A DNA stretch of 64,000 nt from Paractinoplanes ferrugineus (GCF_016862195.1 NZ_BOMM01000038.1:124001-188000); one strand, 5' to 3'; positions 33,031-41,920 are shown, counted from the first letter of the stretch. The notes: generated by a model not told the origin, from the letters alone. A program made the numbers and translations.

Positions 33031-35711
33031 AGACGGCGGAAGTCAAGCGGCGCTTTCTGGCGCATTTCGAGGCCAACGGGCACACGGTCGTGCCGAGTGC
33101 CCCGCTGCCGGCTATCGACGACCCCAACCTGCTGTTCATCAATGCCGGCATGGTGCAGTTCGTGCCGTTCTTCCTGGGCCAGCGCACCCCGCCCTACGCG
33201 CGGGCGGCGAGCGTGCAGAAGTGCATCCGGACGCCGGACATCGACGAGGTCGGCAAGACCTCGCGGCACGGCACGTTCTTCCAGATGAACGGCAACTTCT
33301 CGTTCGGCGACTACTTCAAGGCCGGGGCGATCCCGCTGGCCTGGGAGCTGTCCACCAAGCCGGTCTCGGAGGGTGGTTTCGGGCTCGACCCGGAACGCAT
33401 CTGGGCGACCGTCTACCTCGACGACGACGAGGCCATCGAGATCTGGAAGAAGACCGGCATGCCGGCCGAGCGGATCGTGCGCCGGGGCAAGAAGGACAAC
33501 TTCTGGTCGATGGGCATCCCCGGCCCGGCCGGCCCGTGCTCGGAGCTCTACTACGACCGTGGTCCCTCCTACGGCCCCGAGGGCGGCCCGGAGGTCGACG
33601 AGGACCGTTACCTGGAGTTCTGGAACCTGGTCTTCATGCAGCACGAGATCACCGACGTGAAGTCGAAGGAGGACTTCAGGATCGTCGGTGACCTGCCCAA
33701 GCAGAACATCGACACCGGCATGGGGCTGGAGCGCATCGCGTCGATCCTGCAGGGCGTCGACAACCTCTACGAGATCGACGAGGTCCGGCCGATCCTCGCG
33801 CGGGCGGCCGAGATGACCGGCAAGCAGTACGGCGTACGTTCCGGTCACGCGGCCAACCAGAGTCACCCGGACGACGTACGCCTGCGGGTGATCGCCGACC
33901 ACGTACGTACCTCGTTGATGTTGATCGGTGATGGGGTCACCCCGTCCAACGAGGGCCGTGGCTACGTGCTGCGCCGGATCATGCGCCGGGCGATCCGGTC
34001 GATCCGGTTGCTCGGCTGGCAGGAGCGGGCGCTGCCGGAGCTGTTGCCGGTGGCGCGGGACTGCATGGCGCCGTCCTACCCGGAGTTGGCCGAGGAATTC
34101 CAGCGGATCTCCGATTACGCGTACGCGGAGGAGGACTCGTTCCTGTCCACGCTGCGGGCGGGCACGACGATCCTCGACACCGCGATCGACGACTCGAAGA
34201 AGGCCGGGAAATCCGCTCTGTCGGGTGACAAGGCGTTCCAGCTGCACGACACGTACGGCTTCCCGATCGACCTGACCCTGGAGATCGCACAGGAGCAGGG
34301 CCTGGAGGTCGACCAGGAGGGCTTCCGCCGGTTGATGGCCGACCAGCGGGCCCGCGCGAAGGCGGACGCGGCCGCGCGCAAGACCGGCCACGCCGACCTG
34401 TCCGCCTATCGCGGTGCGCTCGACAACGGCGGCCCGGTGGAGTTCACCGGCTACCAGGAGATCTCCCGGGAGTCGCGGGTCCGCGCGCTGATCGGCGACG
34501 GCGGCCGGCTCGAGGTGGCGGGCGAGGGTGACTACGTCGAGCTGGTGCTCGACACCACCCCGTTCTACGCCGAGGGCGGTGGCCAGCAGGCCGACACCGG
34601 CGTGATCAAGGTCGGCGGCGGGCACCTGGAGGTCGTCGACGTCCAGCAGCCGCTCCCCGGCCTGATCGTGCACAAGGCGCGGGTCATCCGGGGCGAGGTG
34701 CGCGCGGGCGAGTCGGCCGAGGCCGAGATCGACATCACCCGGCGCAAGGCGATCTCGCGGTCGCACACCGCGACCCACTTGATCCACCAGACAATGCGGC
34801 ACTTCCTCGGCGAGTCGGCGACCCAGGCGGGTTCGCTCAACGCGCCGGGCCGGCTGCGCTTCGACTTCAACACGCCCGGGGCCGTCTCGCCCGCGGTGCT
34901 GAACGACGTCGAGCAGCAGGTCAACGAGGTGTTGCTGCGTGACCTCGAAGTGCACGCGTTCATCACCTCCCAGGCGGAAGCGCGGCGGCTCGGCGCGATG
35001 GCCCTCTTCGGTGAGAAGTACGGCGATGAGGTCCGGGTGGTTGAAGTCGGCGACTACGCACGTGAACTTTGTGGTGGCACCCATGTCGCCCGGTCCGGTC
35101 AGCTGGGCCTCGTGAAGATCCTCAACGAGTCGTCGATCGGCTCCGGTGTGCGCCGGGTCGAGGCGCTCGTGGGCATCGACGCGTTCGGCTTCCTGGCCAA
35201 GGAGCACCTGCTGGTGGCCCGCCTCGCCGACCTCTTCCGGGTGCCCGGCGAGCAGGTCGCGGACCGGGTCGAGCAGACCGTCACGGCGCTGCGCGACGCC
35301 GAGAAGGAACTGGAGAAGCTGCGCGCCCAGATGGTGCTCGGTGGTGCCGGTGCGCTCGCTGAGCAGGCCCGTGACCTGGGGGGCGTCGCCTACGTCGGAG
35401 CCGAGGCACCGGAGGGTGCGGCCGGCAACGATGTGCGTACGCTGGCTCAGGAGATCCGCGGGAAGATCGATCAGGCCCGTCCGGCGGTGGTCGCGGTCGC
35501 GGCCCGGTCGAACGGCAAGGCCTCGCTGATCGTCGCGGTGAACGGCGCGGCCCGGAGCCGCGGACTGTCGGCGGCGGATCTGGTAAAGGGTGCCCTGTCC
35601 GGCCGGGGTGGCGGCAACGCCGACCTCGCCCAGGGCGGCGGTGTCCCGGCTGATCAGGTCCCGACGCTTCTCGCCGCGGTCGAGAAGGCGGTCGGGGAAG
35701 CGGCGGGCTGA
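33027..35711 (+). CDS. alaS: Alanyl-tRNA synthetase
   Basis: 894 residues, full length. It charges tRNA-Ala and edits mischarged Ser/Gly. Class II motifs include FINAGMVQFVPFFLG and ASVQKCIRTPDIDEVGKTSR with HGTFFQMNGNFSFGDYF. The editing site has H-T-A-T-H (about residues 578-582) and CGGTH (C682-H686), giving the zinc ligands. A C-terminal oligomerisation domain (C-Ala) follows, ending GRGGGNADLAQGGG, the Gly-rich DHHA1 motif. Coupled to the small gene upstream; ruvX follows after 61 bases. Confidence 0.97.
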   Translation: MKTAEVKRRFLAHFEANGHTVVPSAPLPAIDDPNLLFINAGMVQFVPFFLGQRTPPYARAASVQKCIRTPDIDEVGKTSRHGTFFQMNGNFSFGDYFKAGAIPLAWELSTKPVSEGGFGLDPERIWATVYLDDDEAIEIWKKTGMPAERIVRRGKKDNFWSMGIPGPAGPCSELYYDRGPSYGPEGGPEVDEDRYLEFWNLVFMQHEITDVKSKEDFRIVGDLPKQNIDTGMGLERIASILQGVDNLYEIDEVRPILARAAEMTGKQYGVRSGHAANQSHPDDVRLRVIADHVRTSLMLIGDGVTPSNEGRGYVLRRIMRRAIRSIRLLGWQERALPELLPVARDCMAPSYPELAEEFQRISDYAYAEEDSFLSTLRAGTTILDTAIDDSKKAGKSALSGDKAFQLHDTYGFPIDLTLEIAQEQGLEVDQEGFRRLMADQRARAKADAAARKTGHADLSAYRGALDNGGPVEFTGYQEISRESRVRALIGDGGRLEVAGEGDYVELVLDTTPFYAEGGGQQADTGVIKVGGGHLEVVDVQQPLPGLIVHKARVIRGEVRAGESAEAEIDITRRKAISRSHTATHLIHQTMRHFLGESATQAGSLNAPGRLRFDFNTPGAVSPAVLNDVEQQVNEVLLRDLEVHAFITSQAEARRLGAMALFGEKYGDEVRVVEVGDYARELCGGTHVARSGQLGLVKILNESSIGSGVRRVEALVGIDAFGFLAKEHLLVARLADLFRVPGEQVADRVEQTVTALRDAEKELEKLRAQMVLGGAGALAEQARDLGGVAYVGAEAPEGAAGNDVRTLAQEIRGKIDQARPAVVAVAARSNGKASLIVAVNGAARSRGLSAADLVKGALSGRGGGNADLAQGGGVPADQVPTLLAAVEKAVGEAAG

Positions 35712-35772
35712 CGGCGGATGAAGGCTACCTTTGGTCCGTCTTAAGGGCGGTTTTTGTGGGGAGGGTGGCCGA

Positions 35773-36231
35773 ATGAGCGCACTGTCGCGGGGTAGGCGAC
35801 TGGGCGTGGATGTCGGTAAGGTGCGCGTCGGGGTTGCCATAAGCGACCCTGACGGGATCCTGGCCACCCCCCTGGTCACGGTGCCCCGTGACATGGGTGC
35901 GGCACCAGATGCCGTGCCTGGCGACATTGCCGAGCTCGTCCGACTCGTGGGGGAACATGAGGCGGTCGGGATCGTGGTAGGGCTGCCGGTGCGCCTCAAC
36001 GGTGCCGAAGGCCCTGCCGCCATCGACATTCGTTCGTACGCCGGGCGACTGGCGGAGGCGGTCGGCGAGGTGCCGATCAGCCTCGCTGACGAGCGGATGT
36101 CGACCGTGGTCGCGACCCGACGGCTCGCCGAACGTGGCGTCCGGGGGAAGCGGCAGCGGGCGGTCGTCGATCAGGCGGCCGCGGTGGAGATCCTGCAGAG
36201 CTGGCTGGACGCGCAGCGGAGGCAGAAATGA
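35773..36231 (+). CDS. ruvX: Holliday junction resolvase-like RuvX (YqgF)
   Basis: 152 residues from ATG 35773, with GGGAGGG about seven bases upstream; upstream in-frame starts lack such a site. RNase-H fold: GRRLGVDVGKVRVGVAISD carries the first catalytic Asp, VVGLPVRLNG, LADERMSTVVATRRL the catalytic Glu, and VDQAAAVEILQSWLD the last Asp. The family acts in pre-16S rRNA 5'-end processing. Order alaS-ruvX-mltG-aroE is typical of actinobacteria. Overlaps mltG by ATGA. Confidence 0.93.
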   Translation: MSALSRGRRLGVDVGKVRVGVAISDPDGILATPLVTVPRDMGAAPDAVPGDIAELVRLVGEHEAVGIVVGLPVRLNGAEGPAAIDIRSYAGRLAEAVGEVPISLADERMSTVVATRRLAERGVRGKRQRAVVDQAAAVEILQSWLDAQRRQK

Positions 36232-37415
36232 TCGACGAGCTGGATTTGGCGTTCGACGAGCACGCCGAACATGGGAGACCTCGCCACCGGCGGGGCGCCC
36301 GCGCGGGCAAAAAGGGCTCGGGTAAGTCCGGCATCGCCTTTTTGATGGCTTTTATTCTGTTGGCGCTTTTGGGCGGCGGTGTCTTTTTCGGATACACCAA
36401 GGTGAAGGGTTACTTCACCGCGGCCGACTACGACGGGCCCGGCACCGATCCGATTCAGGTGACCATCGCCAAGGACGCGACCCTCACCGACATCGGCAAC
36501 ACCCTGGTCGACTCCGATGTGGTGAAGAGCACAAAGGCGTTCACCAACGCGGCCGGCGAGAATCCGCGTGGCAAGAACATCCAATCGGGCACGTACAACA
36601 TGAAGAAGCAGATGTCGGCGGCCAATGCCGTGACCCTGCTGCTCGACCCGAAAGCGCGCATCACCGCCGGGGTGACGATTCCCGAGGGCAGCACGTCCCT
36701 GCAGGCGTACGCGATCCTGTCGAAGGCCACGAAGATCCCGGTAAACGACTTCAAGGCCGCCGCCAAGGACCCGATCGCCCTGGGCGTACCCGATTACTGG
36801 TTCAACCGCCGCGACGGCAAACCGGCGGCGAAGACCAGCATCGAGGGGTTCCTGTTCCCCGACACGTACGAGTTCGACCCCAAGCTCGACGCCAAGCAGA
36901 TCCTCAGCGTGATGGTGAAACGGTTCCTCACCGTCACCGGTGACCTGACGTTCGCCGACAACGTGCAGAACAACCTCGCCGTCTCGCCCTACGAAGCCCT
37001 GATCGTGGCGTCGCTGGCGCAGGCCGAGTCGGGCACGAAAGCCGACCTGCCGAAGGTGTCGCGGGTCGCCTACAACCGGGCCTACAAGGCGAAGATGCCG
37101 CTGCAGTTCGACGTGACCGCCAACTACTGGCTCGAGCTCAACGGCAAGGACGCCAAGCATTCCGGCAAGCTCACCCCGCAGGAGCTCGACGACCCGAAGA
37201 ACCCGTACAACACCAAGAGCAAGCTGGGCCTGCCGCTCGGCCCGATCGACAGCCCCGGCCAGTCCGCGCTCGAAGGCGCGATGACCCCGGCCGCCGGCAA
37301 CTGGTTGTACTTCGTGGCCATCGACAAAAAGGGCAACTCGGCATTCACCGACAGCCTCGCGCAGCACGACAAGAACATCCAGATCGCCTGCCGCAACGGG
37401 ATCCCGCTCTGCTGA
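36228..37415 (+). CDS. mltG: Endolytic transglycosylase MltG (YceG)
   Basis: 395 residues. It cleaves nascent peptidoglycan and helps end glycan-strand synthesis. A basic cytoplasmic N-terminus (about 35 residues) precedes a transmembrane helix (about 36-57, AFLMAFILLALLGGGVFFG), a LysM-like domain (ITIAKDATLTDIGNTL type), and the YceG core: EGFLFPDTYEFD and ASLAQAESGTKADLPKVSRV, with catalytic Glu E267, then MPLQFD. A Lys/Asp-rich tail includes YNTKSKLGLPLGPIDSPG. The stop shares a base with the aroE ATG (TGATG). Confidence 0.93.
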   Translation: MIDELDLAFDEHAEHGRPRHRRGARAGKKGSGKSGIAFLMAFILLALLGGGVFFGYTKVKGYFTAADYDGPGTDPIQVTIAKDATLTDIGNTLVDSDVVKSTKAFTNAAGENPRGKNIQSGTYNMKKQMSAANAVTLLLDPKARITAGVTIPEGSTSLQAYAILSKATKIPVNDFKAAAKDPIALGVPDYWFNRRDGKPAAKTSIEGFLFPDTYEFDPKLDAKQILSVMVKRFLTVTGDLTFADNVQNNLAVSPYEALIVASLAQAESGTKADLPKVSRVAYNRAYKAKMPLQFDVTANYWLELNGKDAKHSGKLTPQELDDPKNPYNTKSKLGLPLGPIDSPGQSALEGAMTPAAGNWLYFVAIDKKGNSAFTDSLAQHDKNIQIACRNGIPLC

Positions 37416-38239
37416 TGCCCACCAAAGCCGCCGTCCTCGGCAAACCGATAAACCACTCGCTCTCCCCGGTGATTCACAATTCCGGGTTCACCGCCGCCGG
37501 CCTCGACGGCTGGAGCTACGTGGCGATCGAGTGCGCCGAGGCGGAACTGGCCGCGCTGATCAGCGGGCTCGGCCCCGAATGGGCCGGGCTTTCGCTGACC
37601 ATGCCGCTCAAGGAGGAGGCGCTCCGCCTGGCGGCGAGCGCTTCGGCGGTCGCCCGAGCGACCGGTGCGGCCAACACTTTGGTACGGCGTGCCGACGGCA
37701 CCTGGCACGCGGACAACACCGACGTGTACGGAATGGTCCACGTGCTCCGCGAAGCGGGCCTGCGGCCGTCCCCGTCGGTGACCGTGCTCGGCGGCGGCGG
37801 CACCGCCCGGGCCGCCCTCGGCGCGGCAGCCGAACTAGGCGCCGCCACCGTGACCGTGGTGACCCGCCGCCCCGCCGCCCGCGACGACCTGCGGCCCGCC
37901 GCCGCGGCGCTCGGCCTCGAGATCCAGGGCGCCGAGTGGGCCGCCGCCGCGGACTTCTTCGCCGCCGACGCCGTCATCTCCACCGTCCCCAAGGGCGCCG
38001 CCGACCACCTCGCCCCCGCGGTCCGTTGGCGGCCCGGAACGGTGCTCTTCGACGCCATCTACGACCCCTGGCCCACCCCGCTGGCCGCCGCCGCCACCGC
38101 CGCCGAGATCTCCGTCGTGTCCGGTCTGGACCTGCTCCTGGCCCAGGCCTTGAGCCAGTTCGAACAGTTCACCGGCGTAACTCCCGCCCCCCGAGCCGCC
38201 ATGCGCGCGGCCCTGTTCGAGGCCGCCAGCCGCCGGTAG
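37415..38239 (+). CDS. aroE: Shikimate dehydrogenase
   Basis: 274 residues. It reduces 3-dehydroshikimate with NADPH. It has GKPINHSLSPVIHN (shikimate-binding S-L-S-P), LSLTMPLKEEA with the catalytic Lys, ATGAANTLV, ADNTDVYGM with the catalytic Asp, and the nucleotide motif VLGGGGTARAALGAA. The C-terminal GLDLLLAQALSQFEQFTG is the usual final helix. It overlaps mltG by one base, and a 334-base gap separates it from aroC. Confidence 0.95.
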   Translation: MPTKAAVLGKPINHSLSPVIHNSGFTAAGLDGWSYVAIECAEAELAALISGLGPEWAGLSLTMPLKEEALRLAASASAVARATGAANTLVRRADGTWHADNTDVYGMVHVLREAGLRPSPSVTVLGGGGTARAALGAAAELGAATVTVVTRRPAARDDLRPAAAALGLEIQGAEWAAAADFFAADAVISTVPKGAADHLAPAVRWRPGTVLFDAIYDPWPTPLAAAATAAEISVVSGLDLLLAQALSQFEQFTGVTPAPRAAMRAALFEAASRR

Positions 38240-38573
38240 AGCCGCTCCCGGTTCTTCCCGCCCCCTTCCTGGCGCTTGGGCGCGGCTCCGGGTCGCTGCG
38301 TGCGCCGCGGTGGCCGGGCATATCGGACGGCGGCTGCGGGATCGGGCGCGGTGAGACCCTATTTCCGGGAAGGTGGGGTGTCGGAGTGCCGGGGAGGCCC
38401 CTTCTTCAAGGGAAGTGCGTGACTTCGGGTCGCTGCGTTGTCGGTGAGCCCGGTCTGGGTGATGCCGGGCCGGGCGGGGCGCTGAGCTTGGGGGACCGGT
38501 GTTTTCATTCCGCTGAGCGGGATGGGGCCGGGGCTGCGGCGACCCGGGGCGGCGGCGTGCCAGACTGTGACCC
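38240..38573. other. 334-base gap between aroE and aroC
   Basis: No gene. It holds the palindromic element at 38363-38417. GGGTCGCTGCGT occurs at about 38290 and 38428. The aroC -10-like box CAGACT (38561-38566) ends seven bases before the GTG, suggesting that aroC starts its own leaderless transcript. Confidence 0.5.
38363..38417. repeat. Copy of a dispersed palindromic element (partner at 20076-20131)
   Basis: Read on the minus strand, TTCCC, GGGGCCTC, GCAC, CCGA, CCCCAC and TTCCCGGAA appear in the same order and nearly the same spacing as at 20076-20131 on the plus strand, roughly three quarters identical by eye over 50 bases. Here the stem is imperfect. Confidence 0.5.
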
Positions 38574-39752
38574 GTGTTGCGCTGGCTGACCGCAGGTGAA
38601 TCCCATGGCCCGGCGCTCGTTGCGCTCCTCGAAGGCGTTCCCGCCGGGGTGGAAGTGACGAGTGCACTGATCGGGCGCGATCTCGCGCGCCGTCGGCTCG
38701 GCTACGGCCGGGGGGCGCGGATGAAGTTCGAGCAGGACGAGATCGAGATCATCGGGGGCATCCGGCACGGGGTGACGCAGGGCAGCCCGGTGGCGATCCG
38801 GGTGGGCAACACGGAGTGGCCCAAGTGGCAGACGGTCATGGCGGCCGACCCGGTCGACCCGGCCGAGCTCGCCGCCCAGGCCCGGAACGAGCCGCTGACC
38901 CGGCCCCGTCCCGGTCACGCCGACCTGGCCGGCATGCAGAAGTACGGGCACACCGACGCGCGCCCGATCCTGGAGCGCGCCAGTGCTCGCGAGACCGCTG
39001 CCCGGGTCGCGGTGGGCGTGGTCGCGAAGGAGCTGATCAAGCAGGCGCTGGGCATCGACATCGTCTCGCACGTGATCGAGCTCGGTTCGGTGGCCGCCAA
39101 GACGGGCCTCGTGCCGACCCCCGACGACTTCGACCGGATCGACGCCGACCCGTTGCGTTGCCTCGACCCCGAGGCCAGCGCGCGCATGGTGGCCGAGGTC
39201 GACGCGGCCAAGAAGGACGCCGACACGCTCGGTGGCATCGTCGAGGTGCTGGCTTACGGCGTACCCCCCGGCCTTGGATCTCATGTGCAGTGGGACCGCA
39301 AATTGGACGCCAAGCTCGCCGCCGCCCTGATGTCCATCCAGTCGGTGAAGGGTGTGGAGATCGGCGACGGGTTCACCCAGGCCCGGTCGCGCGGGTCGGT
39401 GGCCCACGACGAGATCGTGCCCACCGCCGACGGCGTCAAGCGGATCACCGATCGCGCCGGTGGCCTCGAGGGCGGCATCACCAACGGCGAGCCGCTGCGG
39501 GTCCGCGCGGCCCTGAAGCCGATCTCGTCGCTCAACCGGGCGCTGCAGACGATCGACATCGTGACCGGCGAGCCCGCCACGGCCATCAACCAGCGTTCCG
39601 ACGTCTGCGCGGTCCCGGCCGGCGCCGTGGTGGCCGAAGCGATGGTCGCGCTGGTGCTGGCCGAGGCCGCGGTGGAGAAGTTCGGCGGCGACTCGGTCGC
39701 CGAGATCCGCCGCAACCTGGCGAGCTACCTGGAAAACCTGGTGATCCGCTGA
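38574..39752 (+). CDS. aroC: Chorismate synthase
   Basis: 392 residues, FMN-dependent, converts EPSP to chorismate. MLRWLTAGESHGPALVALLEGVPAG, GRGARMKFEQDE, TRPRPGHADLAGMQKYGHTDARPILERASARET, and SHVQWDRKLDAKLAAALMSI followed by KGVEIGDGF are the family signatures, with His in H-A-D and R-S-S/R-A-R. The start is GTG 38574 with CAGACT seven bases upstream. One-base overlap (TGATG) with aroK. Confidence 0.97.
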   Translation: MLRWLTAGESHGPALVALLEGVPAGVEVTSALIGRDLARRRLGYGRGARMKFEQDEIEIIGGIRHGVTQGSPVAIRVGNTEWPKWQTVMAADPVDPAELAAQARNEPLTRPRPGHADLAGMQKYGHTDARPILERASARETAARVAVGVVAKELIKQALGIDIVSHVIELGSVAAKTGLVPTPDDFDRIDADPLRCLDPEASARMVAEVDAAKKDADTLGGIVEVLAYGVPPGLGSHVQWDRKLDAKLAAALMSIQSVKGVEIGDGFTQARSRGSVAHDEIVPTADGVKRITDRAGGLEGGITNGEPLRVRAALKPISSLNRALQTIDIVTGEPATAINQRSDVCAVPAGAVVAEAMVALVLAEAAVEKFGGDSVAEIRRNLASYLENLVIR

Positions 39753-40255
39753 TGGCCCCGGTCGCCGTCCTCGTCGGCGCCCCGGGCGCCGGCAAGACCA
39801 CCATCGGCGAGATGGTGGCGGAGCTGCTCGGCGTCCCGTTCTCGGACACCGACAACCTGATCGAGGCGACGGCCGGCAAGCCGATTCCCGAGATCTTCTT
39901 CGACGACGGCGAGGACGCGTTCCGGGCCCTGGAGCGTACGACGATCGCGTCCGCGCTGGCGGATTTCGACGGCGTCCTGGCCCTGGGTGGCGGCGCCATC
40001 CTCCACGAGGGCACCCGGGAGCTGCTCGGCGCTCAGACGGTCGTCTACCTGTCGGTCGAGTTGTCCGACGCGGTGAAGCGGGTCGGCCTCGGCGGGGGCC
40101 GGCCGCTGCTGGCGATCAACCCCCGGGCCACGCTGAAATACCTGCTGGACCAGCGCCGCCCGCTCTACCTCTCGGTCGCCACCCACACCGTCGTCACCGA
40201 CCACCGGGACCCCGCGGAGATCGCCGCCGAGGTCGCGGCTCTCCTCAAGGGCTGA
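39752..40255 (+). CDS. aroK: Shikimate kinase
   Basis: 167 residues. P-loop VGAPGAGKTTIG, shikimate-binding SDTDNLIE (Asp) and FRALERTT (Arg-Glu), LALGGGAILHEGTR (the G-G-G), the lid and adenine Arg in LDQRRPLYLSVAT. It phosphorylates shikimate at O3. Coupled to aroC by TGATG. In many actinobacteria aroB follows directly; here two minus-strand genes intervene, and the stop lies four bases from the end of the convergent membrane-protein gene. Confidence 0.95.
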   Translation: MAPVAVLVGAPGAGKTTIGEMVAELLGVPFSDTDNLIEATAGKPIPEIFFDDGEDAFRALERTTIASALADFDGVLALGGGAILHEGTRELLGAQTVVYLSVELSDAVKRVGLGGGRPLLAINPRATLKYLLDQRRPLYLSVATHTVVTDHRDPAEIAAEVAALLKG

Positions 40256-40258
40256 CCC

Positions 40259-41120
40259 TCACCGGCCGCGCAGCGCCTTCGCCCGCCGGTTCATGGCTTC
40301 GTGGAACCGGCGCGTGGTGACCAGGTAGGCGGCCGTCATGAGGAGGCCGATCAGGGTCAGCGGACGCACCAGGAAGAGCTCGAACGCCGCCCAGGGCACC
40401 GGGAACGAGCCGGTTCCGAAGATCGCCACCACGCCGCGGAGCACGCCGACGGCGGCGATGACGGTATTGATCGTGAGGAGGGCCGGCCCGGTGTGGCCGA
40501 TCGAGACGCGGTCCGGCTTGAACCAACCGGCGACGCAGCCCAGCAGCCACCCGAGCGCCGCCACGGCCACGGCCGCGTCCGTCGGGCGGCGCTCCACGCG
40601 CAAAGTGGAGACCGGCTTGTCGTGGTCGCCGTAGCTGAAGTCGCCGCCGTTGTCCAGGCGGAGCCGCCAGCCGTCGCGGGCCGCCGTCACCGACCGGCTG
40701 TCCGCCGCTCCGGTGCGCCAGCCGTCCGCCGCCAGCGCCCGGCCCGCCGCGGCGAGGTCGGTGTCCTGCTCGCCGACCTCAGCCTGCACAAAGCCTGGAA
40801 CAACTCCGTCGACAGTGCCGAAAATGGCGTTGTCGGTCCCGGTGGCCTGCGGAAATCGCGGCCCGGCCAACACGTCGGCCCGAGTGATGACGACGCCGTC
40901 GATCACGTTCGTCCCGACTTCGGCGAGGCCCCGCTCGTCGTCCACCAGGCCCGGGTCGCCGGCCGTCAGGTTCGGATAGATGACCGCGACAATCGCTCGC
41001 ATCTCGGCGTCGGTGGGCGGCCGGCTCGCCGAATGCCAGGCCCCACGACCCGGCGGCCGCGAACAGGCCACCGATGGTGAGCGCGACAGCAAGTCGTTTG
41101 ATGATGATCGCGAGCGACAC
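40259..41120 (-). pseudogene. Membrane protein gene with an apparent frameshift near its 5' end
   Basis: From GTG 41120 the minus strand reads SLAIIIKRLAVALTIGGLFA and then AAGSWGLAFGEPAA, a signal-anchor helix, in one frame. Immediately after, the frame one base further on takes over (PTDAEMRAIVAVIYPNL) and stays open to 40259, encoding a soluble domain of about 165 residues and three C-terminal transmembrane segments (LGWLLGCVAGWF, INTVIAAVGVLRGVVAIF, LFLVRPLTLIGLLMTAAYLV). Skipping one base near 41010-41025, in a C-rich run, restores one gene of about 285 residues. It is either a real mutation or a sequence error. Family not recognised. It lies 22 bases after the ribbon-helix-helix/Clp-N gene. 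Confidence 0.65.
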
Positions 41121-41126
41121 GCGGAC

Positions 41127-41132
41127 ACCATA
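41127..41132 (-). promoter_or_regulatory. -10 box TATGGT before the frameshifted membrane-protein gene
   Basis: TATGGT on the minus strand ends six bases before the GTG at 41120-41118, again the leaderless arrangement. It supports that GTG as the true start. Confidence 0.45.
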
Positions 41133-41142
41133 GACTTGTCGA

Positions 41143-41853
41143 TCAGTTGACGCGGGCCTCCAGCTGTTCGATGCGCTCGATGAGCGGCACCAGTTCGGCG
41201 TGGAAGGCGGCCAGCAGGGCGGCCGAGGGCGGGGCCTGGGTCGCGTTGGCGCGCAAGTGGACATAGCCGGCCAGGGCGGCGGCGACCGCCCGGCGGGTGG
41301 AGCGGGCGTCGGCTCCGCGGGAGCGCAGCAGTTCGCCGGCGGCGCCTTCGGGTTCGCCGGACAGGGCGACGATCAGGTGTTCACAGCCGACGTAGTTGTG
41401 ACCGAAACCGACCGCCTCGCCGACCGCCAGCTCCAGGGCCACCGCGGCCGGGGTGCTGAACCGCAGGCCCGGCTCGGCCGGACCGGGTTCCGGGGTGGAC
41501 GGGATGGCCAGCGAGGCGGGGGCCACGTCCATCGCGGTGAGGATCTGCAGGGCCAGGTTGCCGCCCTCGGTGAGCATGCCGGCCAGCAGGTCGCTGGTGG
41601 TGACCACGGTGGCGCCGGCCGCCTTGGCGCGCTCGGCGGCTAGGCTCAGCGCCATCGTCAGGCGGCCGGTGAAGGACGGGAGACGGTCCGAGAAGGACGC
41701 CGGCTCGAGGTTGCTCAGGCTCACCTCGCGGATCGCCTGCATGCGGCGGATGGCCTGCTCCAGGGCCCGCTGGCAGATGGCCGAAACCGGCACACCCGAG
41801 TCTCGGACGGCGTCGGCGAGGTCGTCGGGCAGGTATACGTTGACTTTGGGCAT
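41143..41853 (-). CDS. Ribbon-helix-helix protein fused to Clp N-terminal-type repeats
   Basis: 236 residues. Residues 1-40 (MPKVNVYLPDDLADAVRDSG, then VSAICQRALEQAIRRM) form a ribbon-helix-helix DNA-binding domain like CcdA-type antitoxins. Residues about 60-205 contain Clp-N-like helices: FTGRLTMALSLAAERAKAAG, TTSDLLAGMLTEGGNLALQIL, then a second unit with VALELAVGEAVGFGHNYVGC and EHLIVALSGEPEGAAGELL. There is no AAA+ ATPase. A DNA-binding protein with a Clp adaptor/substrate-recognition fold could be a regulator whose stability is tied to ClpC; that is inference. On the minus strand between aroK and aroB. Confidence 0.8.
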   Translation of the reverse strand: MPKVNVYLPDDLADAVRDSGVPVSAICQRALEQAIRRMQAIREVSLSNLEPASFSDRLPSFTGRLTMALSLAAERAKAAGATVVTTSDLLAGMLTEGGNLALQILTAMDVAPASLAIPSTPEPGPAEPGLRFSTPAAVALELAVGEAVGFGHNYVGCEHLIVALSGEPEGAAGELLRSRGADARSTRRAVAAALAGYVHLRANATQAPPSAALLAAFHAELVPLIERIEQLEARVN

Positions 41854-41870
41854 GCACTAGTTGTAACCCC

Positions 41871-41898
41871 TGTGGGGGCATAAAGATATAACCCCACA
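41871..41898. promoter_or_regulatory. Inverted repeat around the promoter of the RHH/Clp-N gene
   Basis: TGTGGGG (41871-41877) and CCCCACA (41892-41898) are perfect 7-base arms around an AT-rich centre (GCATAAAGATATAA) that contains the likely minus-strand -10 (TTATAT). Just left, CCCC-tgt-GGGG is a second smaller palindrome (41867-41877). It probably is the autoregulatory operator of the ribbon-helix-helix protein; the aroB -10 box lies only ten bases further right. Confidence 0.55.
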
Positions 41899-41907
41899 AC
41901 GCGGAAC

Positions 41908-41913
41908 TAGGCT
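41908..41913 (+). promoter_or_regulatory. -10 box TAGGCT of a leaderless promoter (aroB)
   Basis: TAGGCT ends seven bases before the GTG at 41921, with no ribosome site between. Confidence 0.5.
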
Positions 41914-41920
41914 GACGGCC

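Noticed and set aside
33009..36029. A 1006-codon open frame antisense to alaS and ruvX
   Set aside because: Same antisense-shadow effect; it crosses two well-supported genes and has no recognisable motif.
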